From the NCBI GenBank assembly GCA_005774545.1, contig VAUL01000009.1:1-64000 (forward strand): a DNA stretch of 64,000 nucleotides. The letters run 5' to 3'. A program made the translations under genes and the position numbers. Below are positions 21,037-30,228 of the stretch, in pieces; position 1 is the first letter of the stretch; each line of letters starts with the position of its first letter. Below the pieces are notes generated by a model. The model saw nothing but the letters and a program-made list of their open reading frames with translations. It searched no databases and was not told the DNA's origin. The DNA is from Deltaproteobacteria bacterium (lineage in GTDB: Bacteria; Desulfobacterota; Desulfuromonadia; Desulfuromonadales; BM103).

Positions 21037-21987
21037 TTATCCGTTAGTCTTAACGACCATTGTCATCGCCATCGCCAGCAGCAGCGCCGCGGTCGACAGC
21101 AGGTACATAAGGTACACCATCCGCCGGTAATCGGCTACCGTCAAGGGGCGGCCCGCATCGCCGAAGGTCGGCTTGTCCTGCCACCGGCCGAAATAACAGG
21201 CCGGGCCGCCGAGCTGCACCGCCAACGCCCCGGCTGCGGCGGCTTCGGGAAGGCCGGCATTGGGGCTGGCGTGCTTGCGCCCGTCACGCCGGGCGATGCA
21301 CCAGGCGCCGCCGGCGTCGAGACCGAGCGGCACGCAGCAGGCCACCATCAGCAGGGCGGTCAGCCGCGCCGGCAGCCAGTTGAGCAGGTCGTCGAGGCGC
21401 GCCGCCGCCCAACCGAAATCGCGGTAGCGCGCGTTCTTGTAGCCGACCATCGAATCCATGGTGCTGGCCGCCTTGTAAAGCACCCCCCCCAGCGGCCCGC
21501 CGAGGCCGAGATAGAAAAGCGGCGCGACGATCCCGTCGGAGCTGTTCTCGGCCACCGTTTCGATGCAGGCGCGCAGGATCCCCTGTTCGTCGAGTTCACC
21601 GGTATCGCGGCCGACGATCATCCCCAGCGCCGCCCTGGCCCCCGGCAGATCGCCGGCCGCCAGCCGGCTGACCACCAGCGCGCTCTGTCGATGCAGTTCG
21701 CGCACCGCCAGGCAGGTCCAGGCCAGCCAGCCGGCGGCCAGCAGGCCGAGCAGGGGGTGGAGCCGGTCGGCCAGCGTCAGCACGCCCCGGGCCAGAACGC
21801 CGGTGGCCAGCAGCGTCAGCACCACGAGCAGCACCCCGCCGAAGCGGCGCGGGCGGATGCGCTCGTAGAGCAGCGCCTCCAGGCCGCGGATCAGCCGGCC
21901 GATGCCGACCACCGGGTGTGGCAGCTGGCGCGGGTCGCCAAAGAGCAGATCGGCGGCGAAGGCCGCCGCCAGCAGCAGCGGCGGCAT
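21037..21987 (-). CDS. cbiB: Adenosylcobinamide-phosphate synthase CbiB
   Basis: A 316-residue membrane protein of the CbiB family (CobD in the Pseudomonas naming). It joins aminopropanol phosphate or aminopropanol to adenosylcobyric acid. Motifs: DLLFGDPRQLPHPVVGIGRLI at the N-terminus (split over the first helix), VGRDTGELDEQGILRACIET, NSSDGIVAPLFY, and YKAASTMDSMVGYKN. Several hydrophobic helices are visible. The ATG at 21987 overlaps the stop of the CobJ-CobQ gene. Confidence 0.93.
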   Translation of the reverse strand: MPPLLLAAAFAADLLFGDPRQLPHPVVGIGRLIRGLEALLYERIRPRRFGGVLLVVLTLLATGVLARGVLTLADRLHPLLGLLAAGWLAWTCLAVRELHRQSALVVSRLAAGDLPGARAALGMIVGRDTGELDEQGILRACIETVAENSSDGIVAPLFYLGLGGPLGGVLYKAASTMDSMVGYKNARYRDFGWAAARLDDLLNWLPARLTALLMVACCVPLGLDAGGAWCIARRDGRKHASPNAGLPEAAAAGALAVQLGGPACYFGRWQDKPTFGDAGRPLTVADYRRMVYLMYLLSTAALLLAMAMTMVVKTNG

Positions 21988-24302
21988 CAGTCCGCAGCCG
22001 GCACCGGCAGGTCGAGCAGTGCCCGGATCCGCTCCAGATCGAGGTGGCGCGCCAGGTGATCGGCCAGCCGGTCGAGTTCGCCATCGACGCTGACCCCCGC
22101 CGTACGCGGCAGCCGCGCCAGGCCGCGCCGGGCGCGCAGTTCATCGAGCAGGGCATGGCGCACGGCGGCATCGTCGAACAGGCCGTGCAGGTAAGTCCCC
22201 CAGGTCCGGCCATCAACGGAAACGGCCCCGTCCTCGAAGGTCTCGCCGAACCCGCCGAACCGCGCCACGGCAAAGAGCGGCCTGGCCAGCGCCCCCCGCG
22301 TGGTCACCCCCATGTGAATCTCGTAGCCGGCGACCTGCTCGACCCCCCCCAGGCCGAGGGCCGCCGCGCCGTCCAGCACCGTACCGGCCACCTCGCGGGT
22401 CTGCTTGTCGCCGGCCAGTTCCGTGTCGACGTCGAGCAGCCCCAACCCCTCGGCCTCGAGCAGGTCGGACTCGACCATGTCGGGGTCGGTGATGCGCTTG
22501 CCGAGCATCTGGTAGCCGCCGCAGATCCCGGCAATCCGCCCCCCCTGCATGTGGAAATCGTGGATCGCCCGGGCCAGACCGCTGGTGCGCAGGTACTGCA
22601 GGTCGGGGAGGGTGCTCTTGGTTCCCGGCAGGATCAGCAGGTCGAGTCCGGCGATCTCGTCGGGCGCGGTGAGGTAGCGCAGATCGACGTCCGGCTCGTG
22701 CTCGAGGGGGTCGAAGTCGGTGTAGTTCGACAGGCGCGGCAGCCTGACCACGCCGATGCGCAGGGGCGCGCCGGCGCGCCCCTGGCCCTTGCGCGCCAGC
22801 CCCACCGAGTCCTCCTCGGGGAGCTTCAGGTCGAGCCACGGCACGACGCCGAGCACCGGCACGCCGGTGCGGGCCTCGATCGCCCGGATGCCCGGGGCGA
22901 GCAGCGAGGCATCGCCGCGGAAGCGGTTGATGATCACTCCGGCCAGCAGCCGCCGCTCTTCGGCGGTGAGCAGTTCCACGGTGCCGACGATGCTGGCGAA
23001 GACCCCGCCGCGGTCGATGTCGGCCACCAGCAACACCGGCGCCCAGGCCATGGCCGCCACTTTCAGATTGGCGACGTCGTGATCGCGCAGGTTGATCTCG
23101 GCGATGCTCCCCGCCCCTTCGATGACCACGAGATCGGCGCGGGCGGCCAGACGCCGGAACGACGCCTCGATCCTGGCGAAGGCTTCCGGCTTGTAGGCGT
23201 GGTACTCGGCCACGGTCATGTTGCCGACCGGCCGGCCGTGGACGACCACCTGCGCCCCGGTGTCGGAGTTCGGCTTGAGGAGCACCGGGTTCATGTCGAC
23301 GTGGGGCGGCACGCCGCAGGCGGCCGCCTGCAGCGCCTGGGCCCGGCCGATCTCGCCGCCGTCCGGGGTGACCGCGGCGTTGAGCGCCATGTTCTGCGCC
23401 TTGAACGGCAGGACCTTCACCCCGGTGCGGGAGAGCAGCCGGCACAAACCGGCGGCCAGCACGCTCTTGCCGACATCGGAGCCGGTGCCGCCGATGAACA
23501 GCGCGCGTGCTTTCGCCCGGGCGGTGCTCCCGCCCCCTGCCGGTAAGGGAGCGGGGGCACACCCGCTGTCAACCCCATACCCCCGCGGGGTGATCATCCG
23601 CCCCTTGCCGTCGACGAAGGTCGCGGCGTTGCCGACGATCACCAGCGAGAACATGTCGATGGGGAACGCGGTGAACTCGCGCAGGGTGGTGACCGTGGCC
23701 GCCTCCCCCTCGCGGCAGGCGTGGCGGACGATGCCGACCGGGGTGGCGCCGTCGCGGTGGCGCAGCAGGATGTCGCGCGCGACCTCGATCTGGGTGGTGC
23801 GGGCGGTGCTCTTCGGGTTGTAGAGGGCCACCACGAAATCGGCCGAGGCCGCCGCTTCCAGGCGCCGGGCGATAACTTCCCAGGGGGTGAGCAGGTCGGA
23901 GAGCGAGATCACCGCCAGATCGTGCATCAGCGGCGCGCCGAGCCGCGCGGCGGCGGCCTGCAGCGCCGAGATCCCGGGGATGATTTCGACCTCGACCGGC
24001 AGCTCCGCGGCCAGCTCCAGGGCCAGCCCGGCCATGCCGTAGATCCCGGCGTCGCCGCCCGAGACCAGGGCGACCGTGGCGCCGCCGGCCGCCCGCGCCA
24101 GGGCCTGGCGGCAGCGCTCGACCTCCTCGCGCATCCCCGAAGCGAGCAGCTCCTTGCCGGCGAGCAGCTCCGGGATCAGGTCGAGATAGGTCCGGTAGCC
24201 GGCAACCACCGAAGCCGCGGCGATGGCGGTGCGGGCCGCCGGGGTCAGATGGGCGGCATCGCCGGGGCCGATGCCGACGACGTAGAGTTTTCCCTGGGGC
24301 AT
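21987..24302 (-). CDS. cobJ-cobQ: Fused CobJ/CbiH (C17-methyltransferase) and CobQ/CbiP (cobyric acid synthase)
   Basis: A single uninterrupted 771-residue frame with two enzymes. Residues 1-243 are a tetrapyrrole methylase of the precorrin-3B C17-methyltransferase type (YVVGIGPGDAAHLTP, ALVSGGDAGIYGMAG, VALYNPKSTART), which performs ring contraction with SAM. Residues about 244-264 are a Gly/Ala/Pro linker. Residues about 265-771 are cobyric acid synthase: the DTBS-like loop GGTGSDVGKS, PFKAQNMALNAAVT, and a glutaminase domain with the nucleophile in GICGGYQMLG. CobQ amidates four side chains of the corrin ring. The two steps are separated in the pathway. ATG 24302 overlaps the cbiG stop. 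Confidence 0.92.
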   Translation of the reverse strand: MPQGKLYVVGIGPGDAAHLTPAARTAIAAASVVAGYRTYLDLIPELLAGKELLASGMREEVERCRQALARAAGGATVALVSGGDAGIYGMAGLALELAAELPVEVEIIPGISALQAAAARLGAPLMHDLAVISLSDLLTPWEVIARRLEAAASADFVVALYNPKSTARTTQIEVARDILLRHRDGATPVGIVRHACREGEAATVTTLREFTAFPIDMFSLVIVGNAATFVDGKGRMITPRGYGVDSGCAPAPLPAGGGSTARAKARALFIGGTGSDVGKSVLAAGLCRLLSRTGVKVLPFKAQNMALNAAVTPDGGEIGRAQALQAAACGVPPHVDMNPVLLKPNSDTGAQVVVHGRPVGNMTVAEYHAYKPEAFARIEASFRRLAARADLVVIEGAGSIAEINLRDHDVANLKVAAMAWAPVLLVADIDRGGVFASIVGTVELLTAEERRLLAGVIINRFRGDASLLAPGIRAIEARTGVPVLGVVPWLDLKLPEEDSVGLARKGQGRAGAPLRIGVVRLPRLSNYTDFDPLEHEPDVDLRYLTAPDEIAGLDLLILPGTKSTLPDLQYLRTSGLARAIHDFHMQGGRIAGICGGYQMLGKRITDPDMVESDLLEAEGLGLLDVDTELAGDKQTREVAGTVLDGAAALGLGGVEQVAGYEIHMGVTTRGALARPLFAVARFGGFGETFEDGAVSVDGRTWGTYLHGLFDDAAVRHALLDELRARRGLARLPRTAGVSVDGELDRLADHLARHLDLERIRALLDLPVPAAD

Positions 24303-25360
24303 CAGTCGATCCTTTCGGCAACGGCGACGGTGACGTTGCCGGACTTTTTCTTGGTGATCAGCAACGGCCCGCCGCCGGCGGCGAGGATGGCGGCGGGCTC
24401 GCACACCCCCCTGGCGCCGACGGCCTCGAGGGCATGGCGGGAAGCCGCTGACGGCGCGGCCACGGCGTTGAGCTGCTCCGCCGTAAAAAACGTAAGCGGC
24501 AGGGCATGGCGGGCGGCGAATTCGACCAGCCCCGGCTCATCGGCCTTGTCGCGGATGCTGGCCAGCCCCCCGACGCTGGCGAAGGCCAGAAAAGCGCGGC
24601 CGAGTTCCCCGGCGACCGCGGCTTCGATCTCGTCGGCACGGGTGCCGCGGTTGCAGCCGATCCCCACCACCAGGTCGGGGGGGCGCAGGGCCAGCAGGTT
24701 GGGGCGTCGGTCGAGATCGGGGAGCAGGCGGTGGGTGACGAACACCAGGCCGCTCGCGCCGCTCTGCAGGGCGGCGGCGAAGGTGGCGTGCGCCTCGATC
24801 CCGGGGGTATTGGCAAACAGCGGCGCCACCCGCCCCCGCCGGTCGACCAGGGCGATCCGCCCGCCTTCGAGCAGCAGGCTGTTGAGGTGCTTGATGTGCG
24901 CCAGCGGTTCGACCCGCAGCCCGGCCTGGCGGGCGGCCTCGTCCCAGGCGGTCAGGCCGTTGACGTCGGTGGCGGTGGTGAGCACCGGGGTGCCGCCGAC
25001 GGCCGCGGCCAGTTCGACCGCCAGGCGGTTGGCGCCGCCGAGATGGCCGGCCACCAGCGAGATGGCGAAGCGCCCGGCCTCGTCAAGGACCACCACGGCC
25101 GGATCGCTCCCCTTGCCGGCCAGGTGCGGCGCGACCATGCGCACCACGATGCCGGTCGCCATGATGAAGGCGAACCCCCGGCAGTCCGCCCACAGCCGGG
25201 CCACTTGCGTCCTGAGGTCGCCGCTGAACGGCGTGGCGCCCGGTCCGGCGTCCGCGGCAAACCGCTCGAGCACGAACAGCCGCGCATCGGGGCGGGCCGC
25301 CAGCAGGCGGGCGCCGAGCCGCGCGCCGTTGCGGGTGATGGCGACGATGGCGAGGTTCAT
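24302..25360 (-). CDS. cbiG: Cobalt-precorrin-5A hydrolase CbiG
   Basis: A 352-residue CbiG. It opens the delta-lactone of cobalt-precorrin-5A and releases acetaldehyde, a step unique to the anaerobic pathway. Family segments: FIMATGIVVRMVAPHLAGKGSDPAVVV over the N-terminal domain, SLVAGHLGGANRLA, and the C-terminal-domain signature VVGIGCNRGT. The length is normal. It lies between cbiF and the cobJ-cobQ fusion with overlapping or near-touching ends. Confidence 0.93.
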   Translation of the reverse strand: MNLAIVAITRNGARLGARLLAARPDARLFVLERFAADAGPGATPFSGDLRTQVARLWADCRGFAFIMATGIVVRMVAPHLAGKGSDPAVVVLDEAGRFAISLVAGHLGGANRLAVELAAAVGGTPVLTTATDVNGLTAWDEAARQAGLRVEPLAHIKHLNSLLLEGGRIALVDRRGRVAPLFANTPGIEAHATFAAALQSGASGLVFVTHRLLPDLDRRPNLLALRPPDLVVGIGCNRGTRADEIEAAVAGELGRAFLAFASVGGLASIRDKADEPGLVEFAARHALPLTFFTAEQLNAVAAPSAASRHALEAVGARGVCEPAAILAAGGGPLLITKKKSGNVTVAVAERID

Positions 25361-25362
25361 CC

Positions 25363-26127
25363 CTAGGTGCGGTAGCCGTGGGCGAAGGTTCCGTCGTAAA
25401 GCTTCGACACCGCGGCCAACCCCTCGTGACGCGCCTTGAGCACGTCGCCGACGAGGATCACCGCCTGGCGGTCGATGCCGGCGGCCCGCACCTTGCCGGC
25501 GATCTCGGCCAGCGGCCCCTCGACCACCTGCTGGTCCGGCCAGCTGGCCCTGGCCACCACCGCCGCCGGGGTTGCCGGCGCATAGGCGCCCTGCAGCAGC
25601 TGTGCGACCACCTCTTCAATCATGCCGACCGACAGGTAGATGACCAGGGTGGCGCCGAGCTGCGCAATGCGGTGCAGCTGCTCGCGCTCCGGGACCGGGG
25701 TGCGCCCGGCCAGGCGGGTGACGACCACCGTCTGCGACACCTCCGGCAGGGTCAGCTCCTGCTTGAGCGCCGCCGCCGCCGCGAAGGCGCTGGTCACCCC
25801 GGGGATCACCTCGTAGCCGATACCGAGCCGGTCGAGTTCCGCCATCTGCTCCTGGATCGCCCCGTAGAGCGAGGGGTCGCCGGTGTGCAGGCGCACGGCC
25901 CGCCGGCCGGAGGAAACGGCGGCGGCCAGCAGGCGGGTGGTCTCCGCCAGGGTCAGTCCGGCGGAATCGTGCACCTCGGCGCGGGGCGCCCAGCTGCGTA
26001 CCAGCTGGTAATCGACCAGGCTGCCGGCGTAGACCACCACGTCGGCCGCTTCCAGCAGACGGGCGCCGCGCACCGTGATCAGGTCGGCGGCGCCGGGCCC
26101 GGCGCCTACGAAGTGGACCGTCGTCAT
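25363..26127 (-). CDS. cbiF: Cobalt-precorrin-4 C11-methyltransferase CbiF
   Basis: A 254-residue SAM-dependent tetrapyrrole methylase of the CbiF/CobM type. Motifs: VHFVGAGPGAADLITVRG at the N-terminus, VVYAGSLVDYQLV, RLHTGDPSLYGAIQEQM (characteristic of this branch) and VIPGVTSAFAAAAALK. It methylates C11 of the corrin precursor in the cytoplasm. The ATG at 26127 overlaps the cbiL stop by four bases, so the two genes are coupled. Confidence 0.93.
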   Translation of the reverse strand: MTTVHFVGAGPGAADLITVRGARLLEAADVVVYAGSLVDYQLVRSWAPRAEVHDSAGLTLAETTRLLAAAVSSGRRAVRLHTGDPSLYGAIQEQMAELDRLGIGYEVIPGVTSAFAAAAALKQELTLPEVSQTVVVTRLAGRTPVPEREQLHRIAQLGATLVIYLSVGMIEEVVAQLLQGAYAPATPAAVVARASWPDQQVVEGPLAEIAGKVRAAGIDRQAVILVGDVLKARHEGLAAVSKLYDGTFAHGYRT

Positions 26128-26834
26128 CCCTTCCTCACGATCAGCAGCGACAGGTAGTCGAGCTTTTTGCCGACCAGGGAGGCCAGGTCGGTCACCACCT
26201 CTTCCTCGCTCGAGCCAACCCGGCGGATGAACACCCCCCGGCGTTCCAGCCCCAGTTCGACCAGCAGCGCGTAGAGCTGATCGAAAACCCGGCTGACCTT
26301 CAGCAGCACCGTGCAGTCGAAGTCGAGCAGCGTCTGCCGCAGTTTCTCCGCCTCGTAGGTCGCCGGGAGGACCGCCACGCGCTCCGCCGCCGTCGCCAGC
26401 GGCACCCCGGCCGCCGCCGCCGCCGCAGAGACGCTGGTGATGCCGGGGACGATCTCGACCGCGATCTCCGGATAGCGCTCGCGCAGGAGGCGCAGCAGGT
26501 AAAGGAAGGTCGAGTAGAGCAGGGGGTCGCCGATGGTGACGAAAGCCACCGTGCGCCCGGCGCGGACGTGAGCGGCGACCTCGCTGGCGGTCGCCTCCCA
26601 GTACGGGCGGAGTTCCTCCTCGTCGCGGCTCATCGGGAAGACCCGCTCCAGCACCTGCTGGCGGTTGGGGTCGAGGTGGGCGGCGACGATCCCCAGGGCA
26701 TAGCTGGCCGCTTCCGCCTGGCCGGTGGGGGCGACGATGACGTCGGCGGCGCGCAGAATGCGCACCGCCTTGAGGGTCAGCAGTTCGGGATCGCCGGGGC
26801 CGACGCCCACGGCGTAAAGGCGAGCGGAGTTCAT
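26124..26834 (-). CDS. cbiL: Cobalt-factor II C20-methyltransferase CbiL
   Basis: A 236-residue tetrapyrrole methylase of the CbiL/CobI type, which methylates C20, the first ring methylation after chelation. Motifs: LYAVGVGPGDPELLTLKAV, RVFPMSRDEEELRPYW, FVTIGDPLLYSTFLYLL and EIVPGITSVSAAAAAAG. The -strand leader between cbiET and this ATG is 33 bases long but has no purine-rich ribosome binding site, which is unusual in this operon. Confidence 0.93.
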   Translation of the reverse strand: MNSARLYAVGVGPGDPELLTLKAVRILRAADVIVAPTGQAEAASYALGIVAAHLDPNRQQVLERVFPMSRDEEELRPYWEATASEVAAHVRAGRTVAFVTIGDPLLYSTFLYLLRLLRERYPEIAVEIVPGITSVSAAAAAAGVPLATAAERVAVLPATYEAEKLRQTLLDFDCTVLLKVSRVFDQLYALLVELGLERRGVFIRRVGSSEEEVVTDLASLVGKKLDYLSLLIVRKG

Positions 26835-26867
26835 GTCAGGGACAACGCCGCGGAGGAGCGTTTTTCA

Positions 26868-28079
26868 TCAGTCCTTCACCGCCGTGATGACGAAGACGGG
26901 ATTGTGGGCCTCGAACAGTTTGTAGTCGGTCAGCGGCCGGGTGCGGGCGATGTTGACCGTGACCACCTCCAGCTGGTAGCCGGCGTTCTCGAAGAACTCG
27001 GTGGCGGCGGTCAGGGTGTCGAGGGTCACGGCGTTGAGCACCACCCGCCCGGCGGCCGGCAGGCGCCCGTCGATCGCTTTCAGGATCTCCCAGAGGTTCC
27101 CCCCCGATCCACCGATGAAGACCCGGTCCGGGTCGGGGAGGTCGTCGAAGCACGCCGGCGCCTCGCCGGCGATCACGTTGATGTGGCGCGAGCCGAACCG
27201 GCCGAGGTTTTCCTTGAGGAACGCCAGGCACTGCGGATTGCGCTCGATGGCGTAAATCTCGCCGTTGGGGAGGAGCTGGTCGGCCTCGATGCTGACCGAG
27301 CCGGAGCCGGCGCCGATGTCCCACAGGACCATGTCATGGCGCAGCCGCAGCTTGGCGAGGCTCACCGCGCGCACTTCCTCCTTGGTGATCAGCTTCTTGA
27401 CGGTGGCGAACTCCTCGTCGGCGATGCCGAGCATCGGCCGCGCCCCCTCGCCGCCGGCCTCGTACTCCTTGATCAGGATCAGGACGTTCAGTGCGGCCGC
27501 CGGGGTGTCGAGCAGCCCGCGCACGTCGGTGCGCACGATCCGCTCCCGGTCGCCGCCGAGATTTTCGCACAGCCAGGCGGTGTAGCCGTCGCGGCCGCGT
27601 TCCATCAGTTCCCTGGCGATCGCCGCCGGGGTGTTCTGCTCGTCGGTGAGGATCGCCGCCTTGTCGTTGGCGACGATGCGGTCGACCGCCTCCTTGAGGC
27701 CGCGGCCATGGGTGGAGATGAACACCGTGTCGTCCCACGGCTCGCGGATCTTGGCGAAGGCGTACTGCACCGAGCTGACATTGGGAAGGAACTCGAGGTC
27801 GGCGCCCGGCAGGTTGCGCAGCAGGTAGCGGCCGATGCCGAAAAAGAGCGGATCGCCGGAGGCGAGCACCACCGGCCGGCCGGCATGGCTCTTCAGCCGC
27901 TCGACCACCGTGCCGAGGTTGCTCCCCACCGCCAGCTTCTCCCCGGCAAACGCCGGAAAGAGCGCCAGCTGCCGCTCCCCGCCGATGAGCAGATCGGCCT
28001 GGCCGATCAGCTCCAGCGCCCGCTGGCCGAACTCCTCGTGCCCCCTGACCCCTGCCCCGATGACGTAGATCTTGCTCAT
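26868..28079 (-). CDS. cbiET: CbiE-CbiT fusion: precorrin-6B/7 methyltransferase and decarboxylase
   Basis: A 403-residue fusion equal in layout to CobL. Residues 1 to about 205 are the CbiE tetrapyrrole methylase (YVIGAGVRGHEEFGQRA, VVLASGDPLFFGIGRYLL, FLPNVSSVQYAFAKI) acting on C5. Residues about 215-403 are the CbiT Rossmann methyltransferase (VLWDIGAGSGSVSIEA, IERNPQCLAFLKENL, FIGGSGGNLWEIL) that methylates C15 and removes the C12 acetate carboxyl. This fusion is common. The ATG at 28079 overlaps the cbiD stop. Confidence 0.93.
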   Translation of the reverse strand: MSKIYVIGAGVRGHEEFGQRALELIGQADLLIGGERQLALFPAFAGEKLAVGSNLGTVVERLKSHAGRPVVLASGDPLFFGIGRYLLRNLPGADLEFLPNVSSVQYAFAKIREPWDDTVFISTHGRGLKEAVDRIVANDKAAILTDEQNTPAAIARELMERGRDGYTAWLCENLGGDRERIVRTDVRGLLDTPAAALNVLILIKEYEAGGEGARPMLGIADEEFATVKKLITKEEVRAVSLAKLRLRHDMVLWDIGAGSGSVSIEADQLLPNGEIYAIERNPQCLAFLKENLGRFGSRHINVIAGEAPACFDDLPDPDRVFIGGSGGNLWEILKAIDGRLPAAGRVVLNAVTLDTLTAATEFFENAGYQLEVVTVNIARTRPLTDYKLFEAHNPVFVITAVKD

Positions 28080-29176
28080 GGTTCCCTCGCTCCGAACGGT
28101 TCGCCGAAGGTCACGGCGGGTTCGCCGGCATAGCCGGCCAGCAGCACCCCGCAGCGCACCCCGGGGGCCCAGCCCTCGAGACGGTCGATGGCCCGCGCCG
28201 CGACCAACGCCATCAGCGGGTGGTGCGGCCCCAGTTCCAGGTACAGCTCGCGGGCGGTGTGCGCCCACTCTAGCCGTTCAATCAGCGCAGCGTCAAGGCC
28301 GGCGGCACGTGCCCAGCCGGTCAACGCCGCCAGGTCGAGGTCGGCCACGGCGGCGTGGGTCTGCGGGTGGCCGCAGGCGATCTTGACCAGCTTGGCGAAC
28401 TGCGCGGCGACGACCAGTTCAGCGACGCCGCGCCGGGCGCAGGCGGCGGCCAGATGGCCGACGTGGTCGCCCATCAGGATGAAGGCTTCTTCCGGCAGGG
28501 CGACCTGCCGCTCCGCCACCGCCTCGCTGCTCCGGCCGGTACTGGCGAGCACCCGCGTGCAGCCGCTGGCGAGCGCCACGCCGAGGGCGGCATCGATGGT
28601 GTCGGTCCAGGCCTGGTGGGAGATCGGCGTCACCACTCCGGTGGTGCCGAGAATCGACAGGCCGCCGACGATGCCGAGGCGGGCGTTGAGGGTGCGCCGC
28701 GCGCGTTCCTCGCCGTCGGGGATGGAAACCGTGACGTGAACCGAAATTCGTGAGCCGTGATTGGCAAACACCGACTGAACCGCTTCGCTGATCATCCGCC
28801 GGGGAACCGGGTTGATGGCCCATTCGCCCACCGCCACCGCCAGCCCCGGCTTGGTCACCCGGCCGATGCCGGCGCCGCCGGTGATGATGACCTGGTTGCC
28901 ATCCTCCCCCTCGCCCCCGCCCGTGCTCACCTGCGCCCAGACCTCGCAGCCGTTGGTGACGTCGGGGTCGTCACCGGCGTCCTTGACCACGCAGCAGGCC
29001 GCCGAACGGGCGTCGAACCGCTGGCCGCGCAGGGGAAAGGTTGCGGCGATCCCCGCCGGCAGCGGCAGCTCCACGGTCTCGACCGGCCGCTGGTCGCGCA
29101 GCAGCAGCGCGGCCCCTTTGGCGGCGGCGGCGGCGCAGGCGCCGGTGGTGAAGCCATGGCGCAGCGGCCGGCGCAC
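28076..29176 (-). CDS. cbiD: Cobalt-precorrin-5B C1-methyltransferase CbiD
   Basis: A 366-residue CbiD, the C1-methylating enzyme of the anaerobic pathway. Motifs: LRHGFTTGACAAAAAKGA at the N-terminus, VVKDAGDDPDVTNG, GRVTKPGLAVAVGEWAINPVP (interrupted by normal variation), and LGTTGVVTPIS. It starts at GTG 29176, just after the cbiC stop. It is full length and unremarkable. Confidence 0.93.
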   Translation of the reverse strand: MRRPLRHGFTTGACAAAAAKGAALLLRDQRPVETVELPLPAGIAATFPLRGQRFDARSAACCVVKDAGDDPDVTNGCEVWAQVSTGGGEGEDGNQVIITGGAGIGRVTKPGLAVAVGEWAINPVPRRMISEAVQSVFANHGSRISVHVTVSIPDGEERARRTLNARLGIVGGLSILGTTGVVTPISHQAWTDTIDAALGVALASGCTRVLASTGRSSEAVAERQVALPEEAFILMGDHVGHLAAACARRGVAELVVAAQFAKLVKIACGHPQTHAAVADLDLAALTGWARAAGLDAALIERLEWAHTARELYLELGPHHPLMALVAARAIDRLEGWAPGVRCGVLLAGYAGEPAVTFGEPFGAREP

Positions 29177-29179
29177 CGT

Positions 29180-29812
29180 TCAGCCCTCCTCCGCCAGCAG
29201 CATCAGGGCGTTGAGGATGGCGGCCGCGATCGCCGACCCGCCCTTGCGCCCCCGGCAGGTGATGAACGGCAGGCCGGAGGCGAGCAGCGCCTCCTTCGAT
29301 TCGGCGGCACCGACGAACCCCACCGGCACACCGACCACCAGGGCCGGCCGGACCTTGCCCGCCCCGGCCAGTTCGAGCAGTTCGAACAGGGCGGTCGGGG
29401 CGTTGCCGATCAGGAAGAGGCCGCAGCCGTCCTCGACGCCGCGGCGCAGGGCGAGCGTCGAGCGGGTCACGCCGCGTTCGCGCGCGGCCCGGGCGATCTC
29501 CGGGTCGGCGACATGGCAGACGATCTCGCTGCCGAACGCGGCCAGCCGGCTCTTGTTCACCCCGGCACGGACCATGTGGGTGTCGCACAGGATCCTGGTG
29601 CCGCCGCGCAGGGCGCTGATCCCCGCTGCCACCGCCCCGGGCGAAAAACAGGTGGTGGCGGCGAAGTCGAAGTCGGCGGTGGTGTGGATGATGCGCCGGA
29701 CGATCGGCCACTGGCGCTCATCGTAGCGGTGCGCGCCGGCCTCGGCGTCGATGATCCGGAAGCTCTCCGCCTCGATGGCGGCCGGGTCGAGGATGGTCGG
29801 TGCGAACGTCAT
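29180..29812 (-). CDS. cbiC: Cobalt-precorrin-8 methylmutase CbiC
   Basis: A 210-residue CbiC/CobH. It moves a methyl group from C11 to C12 to give cobyrinic acid. Motifs: IRRIIHTTADFDF-like segment (VRRIIHTTADFDFAA) with the catalytic His, TRILCDTHMVRAGV, IGNAPTALFELLEL and VVGVPVGFVGAAESKE. The ATG at 29812 is selected because AGGAG lies eight bases before it and the family start fits; the open frame extends further upstream without similarity. Confidence 0.93.
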   Translation of the reverse strand: MTFAPTILDPAAIEAESFRIIDAEAGAHRYDERQWPIVRRIIHTTADFDFAATTCFSPGAVAAGISALRGGTRILCDTHMVRAGVNKSRLAAFGSEIVCHVADPEIARAARERGVTRSTLALRRGVEDGCGLFLIGNAPTALFELLELAGAGKVRPALVVGVPVGFVGAAESKEALLASGLPFITCRGRKGGSAIAAAILNALMLLAEEG

Positions 29813-29825
29813 CGGCAGGCTCCTG

Positions 29826-30191
29826 TCATCCCAACGCTTCCCGGATTCGCTCGCAGACGATCTCGCCGAGCTTGGGATGGGTGCCGAGGGGCTCTCCCAT
29901 GAGCATCTCCACGCCGGGATGGCGCTGCCGCGCCTCCGCCATCTCGGCCGGAAGGTCCTCGAGAACGTGGGCGCCGGCGAAGAGGAAGTAGGGGTAGAGG
30001 AGCACCCGCCCGGCCCCTTGCGCCACGCAGGCGTCGATCCCCGACTGGATGTTCGGCGCGTGCTGTTCGCGAAAAGCCACCTCGACGATCTCGTACCCCT
30101 GCCGCCGCACCATGTCGGCAATGGCGTGCAGGGCGTCGTTGGCTTCGGCCACCCGCGAGCCGTGGCCCATCAGCAGAATTGCGGTTTTCAT
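29826..30191 (-). CDS. cbiX: Short sirohydrochlorin cobaltochelatase CbiX
   Basis: A 121-residue small CbiX (CbiXS type), half the size of the two-domain chelatases and probably active as a homodimer. It inserts Co2+ into sirohydrochlorin, committing it to the anaerobic pathway. The two metal-binding histidines are in LLMGHGSR near the N-terminus and in YFLFAGAHV. A related nickel chelatase (CfbA) has the same size, but the cobamide operon supports cobalt here. It lies 37 bases after cbiO. Confidence 0.88.
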   Translation of the reverse strand: MKTAILLMGHGSRVAEANDALHAIADMVRRQGYEIVEVAFREQHAPNIQSGIDACVAQGAGRVLLYPYFLFAGAHVLEDLPAEMAEARQRHPGVEMLMGEPLGTHPKLGEIVCERIREALG

Positions 30192-30228
30192 TCGTCAGCT
30201 CCTGTCCAGGCCCGTGGCCTGTCTGTTG

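Noticed and set aside
21987-24302. CobJ and CobQ as two genes joined by a sequencing error
   Set aside because: Both domains are in the same frame with a plausible linker and no internal ribosome binding site at the junction.
29180-30121. A longer cbiC starting near 30121
   Set aside because: The extra N-terminal sequence overlaps cbiX and has no similarity; the ATG at 29812 has AGGAG in front and matches the family start.
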